This document shows positions 8,353-17,928 of a stretch of DNA of 64,000 bases, one piece after another. Location: NCBI RefSeq assembly GCF_017312485.1, contig NZ_BMBA01000004.1, positions 1-64,000 on the forward strand, in the 5' to 3' direction. The stretch comes from Clostridium zeae. GTDB taxonomy: Bacteria > Bacillota > Clostridia > Clostridiales > Clostridiaceae. Under the pieces are notes generated by a model that was given only the letters and a program-made list of their open reading frames with translations, did not search any database and was not told the origin of the DNA. The position numbers were made by a program, and so were the translations under genes. Position 1 is the first letter of the stretch. Every line of letters begins with the position of its first letter.

Positions 8353-9756
8353 TTACTCTTCTATATATATAAAAGCACTTTTCTTATTTAATAAGTATGG
8401 TCTAAGATATGCTACTGTACTTGATAGAGGTAATACTTCTTCACTTAAATGTATACCTAAAACCGTTTTGATATACTTTCTTCTTTCTTCAATACGTAAC
8501 CATAACTCTGGGTAATCTCTCTTAATTGCATCTCTTAAACTTTTGTCTGCTAAAGCAATACCGTTTTCTGCCCCAACACCGCCATAGCCTGGCATAGATG
8601 GTATAATATCAATTTGTAAAAGCATACCGCTTTTCAAGGTTTCTTTAGATTTAGGGTAAATCGGTGATGACATCCACTCTTCATCTGCAGTTAAATGGCC
8701 TGGATTCAGTGACCAGTGATATTTTTCTTTCGGCAAAACCCTTTCAATAATTTCATACATATCACTTCCACTCATGCCGATATGTATACTTTCAAGCCAA
8801 GCTACAATAGCTGTAAAATATGGTGCTGCAATTACATCTACATAGTCCTTAACTGCTTCAGAAAGTTGAGATTTACTACTTACTGCATATCCTGCTCTAC
8901 TAGATAATCCACCTTTATATCCAGTTGTCAGAGAGATCTTGTCTCCTAACTCTATCTTTTTGTTTAAAGGATATAAATTAGCATTCTCAAACCGATTCCC
9001 AGTTGAACTTATAGCAACTACATTAGTTGGCTGTCCGTATACCTTCAAATAATTTCCTATCTCCATCTCTGTTTTTCCCACTTCTAATGCATTCATAGAA
9101 TTAAGTACACAGTCTGAAGCTAAGGAAGAACCAAACTCATAATGAGCTATTTCATTGGCATTGTTAGTAGCTCTTACTCCATAATCAGCATTTATGAACA
9201 TATGTGTTGCATTGCATATATGTTGTTCTCCTGCAATATCCTTAACCGCATCTACTATAAAGTAAGGCAGGTCAAAAAAACTTCTGTTATCATAAAGATC
9301 GCTTATAAAGTTTTTCCATCCAACTAACCCAATATGTAGCCCTACCTTAATGCCTGCTTTTTCAAACACTTGTTTCATACTCATTTCATTTTCCATTGGT
9401 TGATTAGGAAGTGAAAAATACGGTGAATGAATTAATTCTGCTGGTATCCTTGAGTAGTTAACCATCTTAGTGTTTTCATTTCCAAGAATTAAGTATGCTT
9501 TACCATCACTATGTAAAACTAGAAGTCCTTCTTCAAATCTAGTAAGGAATCCAGTTAAGTACTCAAAGTTTGCCCCATGCTCAAGATCATTGTATACAAT
9601 AACACAATCTAAGCCTTGCTTTTTCATAATAGAAAGTACTTTATTTTTTCTTTCCTCCATAGTGCTATCAGATAGTATTACAGGAATCCCATCGTTATCG
9701 CATTTTGGCACATCTATTTCAGTTAAATTAACATTTGAATATTTATACTCTCTCAT
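8353..9756 (-). CDS. M24-family (creatinase/prolidase fold) protein with a degenerate metal site
   Basis: A cytoplasmic protein of 467 residues with the two-domain layout of Xaa-Pro peptidases and creatinases: an N-terminal creatinase-like domain (about 30-180) and a pita-bread domain (about 195-460). The positions where the family has two Asp metal ligands read ISLTTGY and LSSRAGY (276-290), so both Asp are missing. A His is kept in NPGHL (354), and the later ligand pair reads QIDI (383) and GAEN (398), with Asp for the first Glu. A metal-independent activity like that of creatinase, or a non-catalytic role, is more likely than peptidase activity. AGGAGG precedes the ATG. It lies between the xylose and disaccharide loci, with terminators on both sides, so it is transcribed alone. 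Confidence 0.75.
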   Translation of the reverse strand: MREYKYSNVNLTEIDVPKCDNDGIPVILSDSTMEERKNKVLSIMKKQGLDCVIVYNDLEHGANFEYLTGFLTRFEEGLLVLHSDGKAYLILGNENTKMVNYSRIPAELIHSPYFSLPNQPMENEMSMKQVFEKAGIKVGLHIGLVGWKNFISDLYDNRSFFDLPYFIVDAVKDIAGEQHICNATHMFINADYGVRATNNANEIAHYEFGSSLASDCVLNSMNALEVGKTEMEIGNYLKVYGQPTNVVAISSTGNRFENANLYPLNKKIELGDKISLTTGYKGGLSSRAGYAVSSKSQLSEAVKDYVDVIAAPYFTAIVAWLESIHIGMSGSDMYEIIERVLPKEKYHWSLNPGHLTADEEWMSSPIYPKSKETLKSGMLLQIDIIPSMPGYGGVGAENGIALADKSLRDAIKRDYPELWLRIEERRKYIKTVLGIHLSEEVLPLSSTVAYLRPYLLNKKSAFIYIEE

Positions 9757-10013
9757 ACTTTCCTCCTAAAAATCTTTAAATAACTATAAAAAATCAAATA
9801 AATATACAATCTTTTATTTCTATGCTAATTATTATATCAATCAAAAGTGATTATTCCTAATAATATAAGCTGTCATTTTAAGAAAATTAGATTTAAAACT
9901 TTTTTAGTTTAACAAACTTATAGATTTCCTAGCTCAACAACTATTTTATACTTAATAGTTTTTAAACATAGCTTATGCTTAAAATTCTAATTTCTTGTAT
10001 TATTTTAAAAACA

Positions 10014-10054
10014 AAGAACCAGTATAGGTTTAACAACCCTATTAACTGGTTCTT
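10014..10054 (-). terminator. Terminator of the disaccharide operon
   Basis: AAGAACCAGT pairs with ACTGGTTCTT around an AT-rich loop with a partly paired ATAGG/CCTAT segment. On the minus strand it is followed by TTGTTTTT. It ends the GH65 transcript. Confidence 0.75.
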
Positions 10055-10107
10055 TAATTTAAAATTCAATTTAATTGCCTTTGAATTAGTTTATAAAACA
10101 GTGATTC

Positions 10108-12393
10108 TTACCTTTTTATTTCAAGGATAATTTTTTCATCTCCATTAATTTCATATAATATATTGTTCAATTTTAGATTTATTAAGGAATTACCTTCGCT
10201 TATTATTTCTGTTTTATCTTTTTTCATATAAACCTTAATATGGTTACCTTTATACGAAAATCCGAAACTTAGTTCATTCCAAATCTCAGGTAACTTTGGA
10301 GTTAATGAAACATAATCTTCTTTTATTCTTAATCCTGCAAACCCATACACTATAGACATCCATGTTCCGCCCATATTGGCTGTGTGTATACCATCTTTTG
10401 TATTTCCATGAGTATCGTCTAGATCCAGTCTTGCAGTTTCAATAAAATATTTATATGCTAAGCTTGGATATCCTACTTTAGAAGCCATAATACTGTAGGC
10501 TGCACATGATAAGGATGAATCATGAGTTGTAATTTTCTCATAATAATCATATGAGTTTTTAATAGTGCTAAAGTCAGCTTCATCTTCTACTAGAAAATGA
10601 GCCAATACAGTATCTGCCTGCTTTAAAACTTGATATCTATAGATTGTAAGAGGGTGATAATTTAGAAGCAATGGGTAGTTTTCTTTTGGTGTGTTTTCAA
10701 AATCCCATACCGCCTTATTTAAAAAGGTATCGTCTTGAGCATTTATCTTTAACTCTTCATTATAGGGTAAATACATATTTGTATAAGCATTTTCAAAGTT
10801 TTTAACTTCCTCTTCTGTTATTCCAATCTTGTTACTTAGACTTTCAAGTATATTCTCAGCTTTGCATTTTAATTCATTGTAAAATTTCACAGCCCATTTT
10901 AAATTATATTTTGCCATAACATTTGTATAGTAATTGTTATTTACTATTGCTGTATACTCATCAGGTCCAGTAACTGCGTCTATCTTAAATAAGCCTTTAT
11001 CAAAATGACCAATTTCAAGCCAAATCCTTGCTGTCTCAAAAATCACTTCTGCGCCAAATTCTTTTATAAAATCAAAATCTCCTGTTGCTAAGTAGTATTG
11101 TATATATGAATAGGCTATATCTCCGTTAATATGATACTGAGCTGTTCCAGCTGGAAAGTATGAAGAGCACTCCTTGCCTATTATGGTCCTCCAAGGATAT
11201 GCAGCTCCTTTTTTATGGCCCATTTCAAGGGCTCTTTCTCTGGCACCATCCAAAATATTATAGCGATATCTTAATAACCCCTTTGCTAATTCAGGGTAGC
11301 ATAAGGTAAAAAACGGAAGAATATATATTTCAGTATCCCAGAAATAATGGCCTTCATACCCTTCTCCACTTAAGCCTTTAGCTGTAATATTACTTTTTTC
11401 ATCCTTCCCTACGGCTTGCAGCAACTGATACAAATTATATTTAAGTCCTTGGTGAAGATTCTCATCACCTACGATATCTATATCTGCTAAACTCCAGAAT
11501 TTATTTAGATACTCTTCTTGTGTTTCACGTAGGCTTTCAAAAGAAATTGTACTTAGTTTTTCGGCTATTTCAAAACCACAATTTTCTACATTTTCATGGC
11601 GCCTTGAATCAGTATATACATTATATTTTGTGAAATTTATTATTTTGCTTCCTTTAGTAATTCTAATTATGTTTTCAGCGCTTTTTTCTGTATTCTTAAC
11701 GATCACTTCATTGTAAGCATCGCAATGATGTCTTGTGGTAACTGCAACTATGTTTTTTGAGTTTTCTGTTTCAGATACTATTTGCATAACTTCTTTTTCT
11801 GCTGTAATTGACTTTACAGATAATATCTTTGCATGATCATTGCCTACTCTAGGATCATTTTCATCGGTAAAGTTTGACACATCTGCATTAATTGATGACT
11901 CAATAATAATATCTTCATCAAAATTAACTTTTTCAATCTCATAATTAATAATAAACAGTTCTAGATACTTCAAAGATGCCATTCTTGTAATTTTAAGCTT
12001 AAGTTCTTTTCCAAGTGGTGAAACCCATTGTATTTCCCTTATGTAACATCCTTTTTTTATATCTACATACCTATTAAAAGCTTTAATAGTTCCTTGAAAG
12101 ACAGAAAATTTTTCACCATTTATTATTATATCAATATCCTGAGAATCAATGACATTTACAATTTTCTGCATTGTCTCTGGAAAAGCATATGCTTTCTCAC
12201 CATATTGAATAGGTGCATCTTCATAAAATGCATTTATATAAGTTCCTCTTATGGTTTTATAATTTTCTGGGTACTTTTCTTCAAAGTTACCTCTAACACC
12301 TAAATAACCATTTGATACATTAAAAAGACTTTCATTCTTCAAAAGGTTCTTTTCTTCTAAACAATTATCACTTATAATCCATTCATTTTCCAT
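10108..12393 (-). CDS. GH65 disaccharide phosphorylase (kojibiose/nigerose/maltose type)
   Basis: A cytoplasmic enzyme of 761 residues, a normal length for family GH65. The order is an N-terminal beta-sandwich (about 1-280), a linker, an (alpha/alpha)6 barrel (about 320-700) and a small C-terminal sheet. The general acid is Glu479 in VTGPDEYT. The phosphate and glucose pocket appears in GHYFWDTE (348-355) and GAAYPWRT (396-403). It cleaves an alpha-glucosidic disaccharide with phosphate, giving beta-glucose-1-phosphate and a free sugar. The substrate loop reads SSYFPAGTAQYHIN (410-423), unlike the loop of classical maltose phosphorylases as I remember it, so kojibiose, nigerose or a related alpha-glucoside is more likely; this is inferred. 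It follows the two permease genes, so the substrate is probably imported by that ABC transporter. Confidence 0.88.
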   Translation of the reverse strand: MENEWIISDNCLEEKNLLKNESLFNVSNGYLGVRGNFEEKYPENYKTIRGTYINAFYEDAPIQYGEKAYAFPETMQKIVNVIDSQDIDIIINGEKFSVFQGTIKAFNRYVDIKKGCYIREIQWVSPLGKELKLKITRMASLKYLELFIINYEIEKVNFDEDIIIESSINADVSNFTDENDPRVGNDHAKILSVKSITAEKEVMQIVSETENSKNIVAVTTRHHCDAYNEVIVKNTEKSAENIIRITKGSKIINFTKYNVYTDSRRHENVENCGFEIAEKLSTISFESLRETQEEYLNKFWSLADIDIVGDENLHQGLKYNLYQLLQAVGKDEKSNITAKGLSGEGYEGHYFWDTEIYILPFFTLCYPELAKGLLRYRYNILDGARERALEMGHKKGAAYPWRTIIGKECSSYFPAGTAQYHINGDIAYSYIQYYLATGDFDFIKEFGAEVIFETARIWLEIGHFDKGLFKIDAVTGPDEYTAIVNNNYYTNVMAKYNLKWAVKFYNELKCKAENILESLSNKIGITEEEVKNFENAYTNMYLPYNEELKINAQDDTFLNKAVWDFENTPKENYPLLLNYHPLTIYRYQVLKQADTVLAHFLVEDEADFSTIKNSYDYYEKITTHDSSLSCAAYSIMASKVGYPSLAYKYFIETARLDLDDTHGNTKDGIHTANMGGTWMSIVYGFAGLRIKEDYVSLTPKLPEIWNELSFGFSYKGNHIKVYMKKDKTEIISEGNSLINLKLNNILYEINGDEKIILEIKR

Positions 12394-12470
12394 GTTTAAT
12401 ACTCTCTTTCTGTTTTAGTTATTTTATTAAAAATGTACACCTATGCATCAAATTTGTTTTAAATATTTAT

Positions 12471-12573
12471 CTAGATGAACCACTTCATAATTAAACTTAT
12501 ATCTTCAAATTCTCCTCTCAAAACCCACAGGAGTCTTGAAAATTGATTTCGGATTGAAGTGTTTCATCTTTAG
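12471..12573. repeat. Interspersed palindromic repeat family A, copy 1
   Basis: About 103 bp with inverted ends TAGATGAACCACTTC and GAAGTGTTTCATCTTTA and an inner hairpin around CTCCT/AGGAG. Related copies are at 18371 (opposite strand), 36617 and 40060. This copy lies inside the operon between the second permease and the GH65 gene, so it will be transcribed as a hairpin in the mRNA. Confidence 0.75.
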
Positions 12574-12634
12574 TTCTTTATTGAAGCTTAAAAATAAAAT
12601 TAAAATACAAACTGTACACTATTAGCTGCATGTG

Positions 12635-13483
12635 TTATTTTACTGCACCAGCCATGACTCCCTTAATGATGTGTTTTTGAGATACCAAATAAAATATAAC
12701 TACTGGTATTACTGTAAGAACAAGTCCTGCCATAGCTAAATTCCATTGAATTGTAAATTCTCCAAAGAAATAGAAGGTTGATAAAGGAATTGTCCTAAGC
12801 TCTGGATCTCTTAATACTAAGGAAGGTAGCAAATAATCGTTCCATAAACTAATCACATTCAAAATTGCTACTGTTATTGTAATTGGTTTTAAAGTTGGAA
12901 ACACAATTCTCCAGAATAACTGAAACTTATTGCAGCCATCAATCATTGCAGCTTCTTCTAAAGCTCGTGGAACACCTTTTATAAACCCATGGTATAGAAA
13001 AACTGCAAGGCTTGTTCCGAATCCAATATTCATAAAAATTAAACCATAAAAGGTATTAATCATTGAAAAATTAATTGAAGGAATTTCCCACTTACTCATA
13101 TATTGCATCAGTGGAATCATAACTGACTGAAATGGTATTAGCATCGTAACTACAAAAGCTAATAATATGATATTTGCAATTTTTGACTTACTACGAACTA
13201 AAGCCCACGCTGTCATCGAGGAAAAAGTTATAATAAGTATTGTACTGACTATTGTTACTATTAAAGAATTAGCTAATGCATGTAGAAAATTCATTTTATC
13301 AATTGCTTGTATATAATATGAAAAATCTAAAGCTTTAGGTAACCCAAGGGTATCAGTAAATATTTGTTCTCTTCCCTTAAAGGAATTGACTAACATAATA
13401 TATATAGGAAATAAAGTCATGACTGCTGTAATAATTCCAAGTACAAGGATGATCTTGGATGCTCTAAATTTTGACTTCATCAC
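12635..13483 (-). CDS. ABC sugar transporter permease, MalG type
   Basis: An inner-membrane permease of 282 residues with six predicted membrane segments. The EAA motif that docks the ATPase is visible as EEAAMIDGCNKFQLFWRI at about 177-194. It is a CUT1-class permease for oligosaccharides. Its ATG overlaps the stop of the upstream permease by four bases (ATGA type), so the two are translationally coupled. No ATPase gene is present; CUT1 systems in Firmicutes often share an MsmX-type ATPase encoded elsewhere. Confidence 0.92.
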   Translation of the reverse strand: MMKSKFRASKIILVLGIITAVMTLFPIYIMLVNSFKGREQIFTDTLGLPKALDFSYYIQAIDKMNFLHALANSLIVTIVSTILIITFSSMTAWALVRSKSKIANIILLAFVVTMLIPFQSVMIPLMQYMSKWEIPSINFSMINTFYGLIFMNIGFGTSLAVFLYHGFIKGVPRALEEAAMIDGCNKFQLFWRIVFPTLKPITITVAILNVISLWNDYLLPSLVLRDPELRTIPLSTFYFFGEFTIQWNLAMAGLVLTVIPVVIFYLVSQKHIIKGVMAGAVK

Positions 13484-14358
13484 ATTTCAACCTCTTTCTT
13501 TTTAGTAATAGAAATCTGTATAACAGTGATCACCATTATAACCAAGAAAAACATTATTGACTTAGCTTGTGCCTGTGCATACTTGTTGTAACCAAAGGCT
13601 GTTGAAAATATATTCATACTTATTAGTTCAGTTGTTCCATAAGGTCCCCCGTTGGTTAAAGATAAATTTGTATCATATTGCTTAAAGGAATTTGCTAAAG
13701 TGACAAATAAACTTATTGTGAAGGCAGGGGCTATTAGAGGAAGAATAACTTTCCTAAATTTATGCCATGCACTTGCTCCATCAATATCTGCGGCTTCTAA
13801 AACTTCATCAGATATACTTTCAATAGAAGCAATATAGATTATCATCACATATCCAGCCATTTGCCATACTCCTACAACAACTAATGCCCAAAATGCAGCT
13901 GTAGGATTATCAAGCCAATTGAAAAAGAATTTAGAAGTATGAGTCATTTGCCCTAAACTTTCAAATAATTTTGTAAATACAAACTTCCATATAAAACCTA
14001 ATATTAGTCCTCCAATTAAGTTAGGCATAAAATATACAGCTCTGAAGAAATTTTTAAATTTAACCTTAGAAGTTACTAACATTGCTAATGCAAGTCCAAC
14101 TATATTAACAAGAATAGTCATAGCAATAACATATTTGGTTGTTAACCAAAATGATGTAGCAAATTTTCCATCATCAAATGCTGAAATATAGTTCTTTAAT
14201 CCCACAAAACTAGCACCTGTAAAAGCAAATCCATCCCAGTTGGTAAAGGAATATATTATCCCCATTATAAAAGGGATAACAACAACATTGGCAAATATGA
14301 ATAATGACGGTAGAACAAATAATGCCGTGGTCATTTTGTCCTTAAACTTTCTATTCAT
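13480..14358 (-). CDS. ABC sugar transporter permease, MalF type
   Basis: The second CUT1 permease, 292 residues with about six membrane segments. Its docking loop is EAADIDGASAWHKFRKVILP at about 187-206. It forms a heterodimer with the MalG-type product encoded directly downstream. The substrate is probably the disaccharide handled by the GH65 enzyme of the same operon. Confidence 0.92.
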   Translation of the reverse strand: MNRKFKDKMTTALFVLPSLFIFANVVVIPFIMGIIYSFTNWDGFAFTGASFVGLKNYISAFDDGKFATSFWLTTKYVIAMTILVNIVGLALAMLVTSKVKFKNFFRAVYFMPNLIGGLILGFIWKFVFTKLFESLGQMTHTSKFFFNWLDNPTAAFWALVVVGVWQMAGYVMIIYIASIESISDEVLEAADIDGASAWHKFRKVILPLIAPAFTISLFVTLANSFKQYDTNLSLTNGGPYGTTELISMNIFSTAFGYNKYAQAQAKSIMFFLVIMVITVIQISITKKKEVEM

Positions 14359-14482
14359 TATTTTCGCTCCATTTCTTATCTTTATTTTATATATAAACCC
14401 TTATTATCTTTTTAAAGTTTCCATCTAAAATTCACAGGAGTTATATAAATAAATTTAAAATAAACTAAGCAATTCTCTCCAA

Positions 14483-14533
14483 TAACAAATTATACATGCC
14501 CGAAAATCCTTAGCTTCCGCGATTTTCGAGCAA
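14483..14533. repeat. Palindromic hairpin between binding protein and permease genes
   Basis: An imperfect inverted repeat with core GCCCGAAAATC/GATTTTCGAGC and outer arms ATTATACATG and CAAGTACAAT. It sits in the 243-base gap between the binding-protein and permease genes. Such hairpins often protect the upstream mRNA and raise binding-protein output. The loop contains AATCCTTAGCT, also present in the palindrome at 34287. Confidence 0.55.
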
Positions 14534-14601
14534 GTACAATTTAATTTCTTCTATTGGTTACCTTTAAAATCTTCTATTAGAGATTTTCATTTATATTCAA
14601 G

Positions 14602-15870
14602 TTATTTCTTTGCAGCATTTACCCAAACCTTTTGTATTTCATCTAATAATTGATCTGAGTTTATTTGTCCAGCATAGAACTTTTCCATTGCACTTGTACA
14701 ATCTTTATCAACACCTGCGGGGAATAGATTGAATGTCCATGGAATAGTTTTTCCTGCATCAGAATATTTTGCAACTTCTTTAGATAGAACACTTAAATTA
14801 CTTGTATCAAAGCCATTATAAGCAGGTATTACTTTAAATTTGTCAGTAACAATTTTTTGTCCATCTTTTGTAGTAAGAAGCCAATCAAGGAACTTTATTG
14901 CTCCAGCTTGTTGTTCTTTTGTTGCTGCATTATTTACATGGAAGAAGTTTGTATTTCCTACAGCTAAAGAGGCATTTCCGTTAGCTGGCATTGGCATCAT
15001 TCCATAATCAAAACTAACTTTGTATTGATCTATTATTGATTGAGACCAGTTACCTTGATGGATAATTGCATATTTACCTTGTGAAAAACCAGCAACTTGA
15101 TCGTCATAACTATCTTTTGCAAGATTTGTGTATGGTTTTAGTTTTTCTAAATCCTGTGCATATTTCTTAACTTCTGGAACATCCTTAAGGTTGAGTTGTC
15201 CATTAGTAACCTTAGTGATAACATCTTTATAATTACTCATAGTTGCAAAAGGCCAGTTAAATGGATGCATAAATTGGAAATAAGTCTCCTTCGCAAATGC
15301 AAGTGGTTTTACAACACCCTTAACCTTTGATATTTTTTCGCAAGCAGCTGCTAAATCATCCATAGTTTTTATGCTATCAGCATCAACTCCTGCATCTTTA
15401 AATATTTGCTTATTATATACTAGTCCAATTCCTTCAACTGCTAGTGGAAGTCCATAAAGCTTCCCATCTTTCATTGTATCTTCAGCCTGTCCTTTAGCTA
15501 TGTTCTTTGCTGCTGCTGCAGAATCCATTGGTGCCATATACTTGAAGAATTTTTCAAACTCACTTCCACTTCCACAGGTAAAAATTGTAGGTGCTTTTGC
15601 AGGGCTTGATGCAAACTGTGATTGTAAAGTAGTAACTAGATTATCTCCAGCAGATCCTAAAATTTTCACTTCAACGTCATTTTGAGATGCATTAAATTGT
15701 TTTGCTGCAGCTTCTAGTTCTGTTTGAATTTCAACCTTGTTTTGAATTAAAGTAACTTCTGCCTTACTTGATTTATTACTTGTAGTTGAGGAACTAGATC
15801 CACACCCAACCATTGTTGATAAAGCAACCGCCATAACACAAAGAACACTTAATAATTTTTTTGTTTTCAT
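14602..15870 (-). CDS. ABC transporter sugar-binding lipoprotein
   Basis: An extracellular solute-binding protein of family 1, 422 residues. The N-terminus is a lipoprotein signal with lipobox MVGC, so the mature protein is anchored through Cys23. The two-lobed fold follows, with GLPLAVEGIGLVYNKQIF near residue 140 and a terminal WVNAAKK. It captures a di- or oligosaccharide for the two permeases encoded downstream. It is the first gene of the operon. AAAAAGTATG precedes the start, with a G-rich stretch GGGGGAAAAAG just before the ATG. The gap to the divergent AraC gene carries a cre-like box and direct repeats. Confidence 0.92.
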   Translation of the reverse strand: MKTKKLLSVLCVMAVALSTMVGCGSSSSTTSNKSSKAEVTLIQNKVEIQTELEAAAKQFNASQNDVEVKILGSAGDNLVTTLQSQFASSPAKAPTIFTCGSGSEFEKFFKYMAPMDSAAAAKNIAKGQAEDTMKDGKLYGLPLAVEGIGLVYNKQIFKDAGVDADSIKTMDDLAAACEKISKVKGVVKPLAFAKETYFQFMHPFNWPFATMSNYKDVITKVTNGQLNLKDVPEVKKYAQDLEKLKPYTNLAKDSYDDQVAGFSQGKYAIIHQGNWSQSIIDQYKVSFDYGMMPMPANGNASLAVGNTNFFHVNNAATKEQQAGAIKFLDWLLTTKDGQKIVTDKFKVIPAYNGFDTSNLSVLSKEVAKYSDAGKTIPWTFNLFPAGVDKDCTSAMEKFYAGQINSDQLLDEIQKVWVNAAKK

Positions 15871-15961
15871 ACTTTTTCCCCCTATTTTCTAATTTAATTT
15901 CTATTAGTTTGGAAGTTTTATAGTAACTATATTAATTATTATTTAGACATCAGTTTTGAAC

Positions 15962-16001
15962 TGCAGACTTTAAAACGTTTACAGTAAGAGCCATGCAGAC
16001 T
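15962..16001. promoter_or_regulatory. AraC-type direct repeats around a cre-like site
   Basis: TGCAGACT occurs at 15962-15969 and again at 15994-16001, exactly 32 bases apart (three helical turns) in the same orientation, a layout typical of AraC-family binding sites. Between them, TTAAAACGTTTACA (15970-15983) resembles a catabolite-responsive element for CcpA with one end mismatch. The sites lie about 90-130 bases upstream of the binding-protein gene and about 245 upstream of the AraC gene. The rest of 15871-16244 is AT-rich without a gene. Confidence 0.55.
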
Positions 16002-16244
16002 AATATTTTTCAATATAAGTATTGCTGTTCAATCTTCTTATAAAGCTCTTTTATAGATTTAGATATAAAGCTATAATAATTTTATGTTTAAGAACCAAGG
16101 AATCCTTTACATATATCAGCGCTGTTTTTTCCTTAATTTGTTATTGATTATATTGACATTATATACAAGAAAAACTATAATTTTTTATACAATGTTAATA
16201 AAATTTACACTTTATTAAGATTACTTTTTGAGGTGATACAGAAA

Positions 16245-16982
16245 ATGCAGAGCATATACAAAAAAATTGAATATACAATGGCGAAAAATAGATATGCCTC
16301 TTATATTCATCCGCCTTATGAACTTGAATCAAAACTAGTACATAGTATCCAACAATTGGATACTGATACCGCAACTAATATCTTAAAGAAAATTAATTCA
16401 CTTGAGAGGGCTCAATTGTCCAAACATCCATTGACTTCCCTTAAATATTCCATTATTGGATCATGCACAATCTTCACTAGAGCCGTAATTGAAGCAGGTT
16501 TGGATACTGAAACTGCATTTATATTAAGTGATTATTATATCAATCTCATAGATGATACTTCTAATATCAATGCTTTAGAAAATTTAGAATACTTTATGTT
16601 AAACGATTTTATTAATGTTTCAAAAAGGTACAAACAGTACTTCTACAATCCTCTTATAAATCGTGTGATTGAATATATTAAGAAAAATATTGAAACTCCC
16701 TTAACTCTTCAAGAAATTTCTTCTATAGTGAGCGTGCATCCAAATTATCTTTCAGCCGCTTTTAAAAAAGAAGTTGGTAAAACCTTATCTGACTACATTA
16801 GCGAGGTAAAAATCTCAGCTATACAGCTTTACTTAAACAATACTAACTTGAGCGTAACTGAAATAAGCCAAATATTTAATTTTAGCCATATAACTTATTT
16901 TTCTCGTTTCTGTAAAAAACATATGGGGGTAACTCCTAAAGATTATAGAAGACAAGCATTGATTTCTAAGGTTAGCTTATAA
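16245..16982 (+). CDS. AraC-family transcriptional regulator of the disaccharide operon
   Basis: A regulator of about 245 residues. The C-terminal 100 residues hold two helix-turn-helix units: the first reads TLQEISSIVSVHPNYLSAAF and the second ends HITYFSRFCKKHMGVTP. The N-terminal 140 residues are helical, without the cupin of classical AraC, so the effector is unknown. I chose the ATG at 16245 because GAGGTGA lies nine bases upstream; the alternative GTG at 16233 is inside that site. It is divergent from the binding-protein gene, so it probably activates the ABC/GH65 operon through the repeats at 15962-16001. A terminator follows at 17018. Confidence 0.88.
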   Translation: MQSIYKKIEYTMAKNRYASYIHPPYELESKLVHSIQQLDTDTATNILKKINSLERAQLSKHPLTSLKYSIIGSCTIFTRAVIEAGLDTETAFILSDYYINLIDDTSNINALENLEYFMLNDFINVSKRYKQYFYNPLINRVIEYIKKNIETPLTLQEISSIVSVHPNYLSAAFKKEVGKTLSDYISEVKISAIQLYLNNTNLSVTEISQIFNFSHITYFSRFCKKHMGVTPKDYRRQALISKVSL

Positions 16983-17017
16983 ATTTAGAGTAACCTAAGT
17001 AGATATTTATAATAAAG

Positions 17018-17050
17018 TAAGGCTGTTGAGTTCTTAACTCTTCAGCCTTA
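17018..17050 (+). terminator. Terminator of the AraC gene
   Basis: Hairpin TAAGGCTG.AGAG/ CTCTTCAGCCTTA type, stem about 12 bases, followed by a T-containing tail 35 bases after the AraC stop. Confidence 0.7.
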
Positions 17051-17164
17051 TTAATTTTAGATTTCAATATGAATGTTCTTAAGCCTTACCCTATTGGTAA
17101 ATATTGATGGTTGCAGTAATAACTTTCACTCTTTAATCTTTATTATATAGAGTTAATTAAGGGG

Positions 17165-17794
17165 ATGGTTATTATAAAAAGATTTGCTTACATACTTTTA
17201 ACGGTTATGTCTTGCACAATGATGCTAGTAAGTTGCAGCAGTAAAACTGAAGTATCAAAGAAAGTCGAAGTTGACAAAACAAAGCAACTTCAAAGTAATC
17301 AATCGAATAGCTCTAAAAATATATCTACGGATTCTAGTGTACAAGCATTCTCACAAAAAGAAACTCAAGAATTAGCTGACAATAATAAGGTTCAAGAAAT
17401 GATTAATCCTATTATTGCAGATTTCATTCAAGGATTTTATAATTGTACACCGTCAACTGTAGACCAAGCTTTTGATAAACTGAGTACATACTCTGGTTTT
17501 GATAATGGAACTGCCTTTGGAGATAGAACTGATAATTTTAAGAATTCTATGAAGAATTATACGGAAAAACTTATAAGCTATCATATTGCTAAGTCTGAAA
17601 TAGGAATTTTTGTTACTTTAAAAGATAGCTCAAAAACCTATTATGGTAGCAATCAAACTATAATTGTAAATTATACTGAAAATGAAATTAATAAAATTGA
17701 TAAAGTAAGATTAACTCTTGCTCATAATGTTAAAGGAGATAAAACTTTTAGAATTACTGATATAGATATACAGGAGCAACCAATTCAAAAGTAA
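17165..17794 (+). CDS. Secreted lipoprotein, function unknown
   Basis: A protein of about 209 residues with a lipoprotein signal (hydrophobic stretch then LVSC; anchoring Cys about 24). A Ser/Asn/Gln-rich linker (about 30-75) leads to a compact domain (about 85-205) with alternating strands, like the DUF4878/NTF2-type lipoproteins; that resemblance is weak. The start is uncertain: AAGGGG directly abuts the ATG, so a rare start codon a few bases later would fit the ribosome binding site better. It has no obvious partner; the GH5 gene downstream is 820 bases away. Confidence 0.6.
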   Translation: MVIIKRFAYILLTVMSCTMMLVSCSSKTEVSKKVEVDKTKQLQSNQSNSSKNISTDSSVQAFSQKETQELADNNKVQEMINPIIADFIQGFYNCTPSTVDQAFDKLSTYSGFDNGTAFGDRTDNFKNSMKNYTEKLISYHIAKSEIGIFVTLKDSSKTYYGSNQTIIVNYTENEINKIDKVRLTLAHNVKGDKTFRITDIDIQEQPIQK

Positions 17795-17838
17795 AAATTG
17801 TGCCCTTTTTAATTAAGTGCTTATTCCTCCGATGCTCT

Positions 17839-17897
17839 TTAGATGAACAACTCTATAATTAAACTTATACCTTTAGGTTTAGAGTTATTTCATCCTT
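17839..17897. repeat. Short relative of repeat family A
   Basis: TAGATGAACAACTCTATAA at one end and GAGTTATTTCATCC at the other form a short hairpin. The left half shares AATTAAACTTATA with copy 1 at 12471, so it may be an internally deleted copy. It sits 45 bases after the lipoprotein gene. Confidence 0.5.
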
Positions 17898-17928
17898 AAT
17901 GAGCTTACGCAAAGAATTACATACTAAA

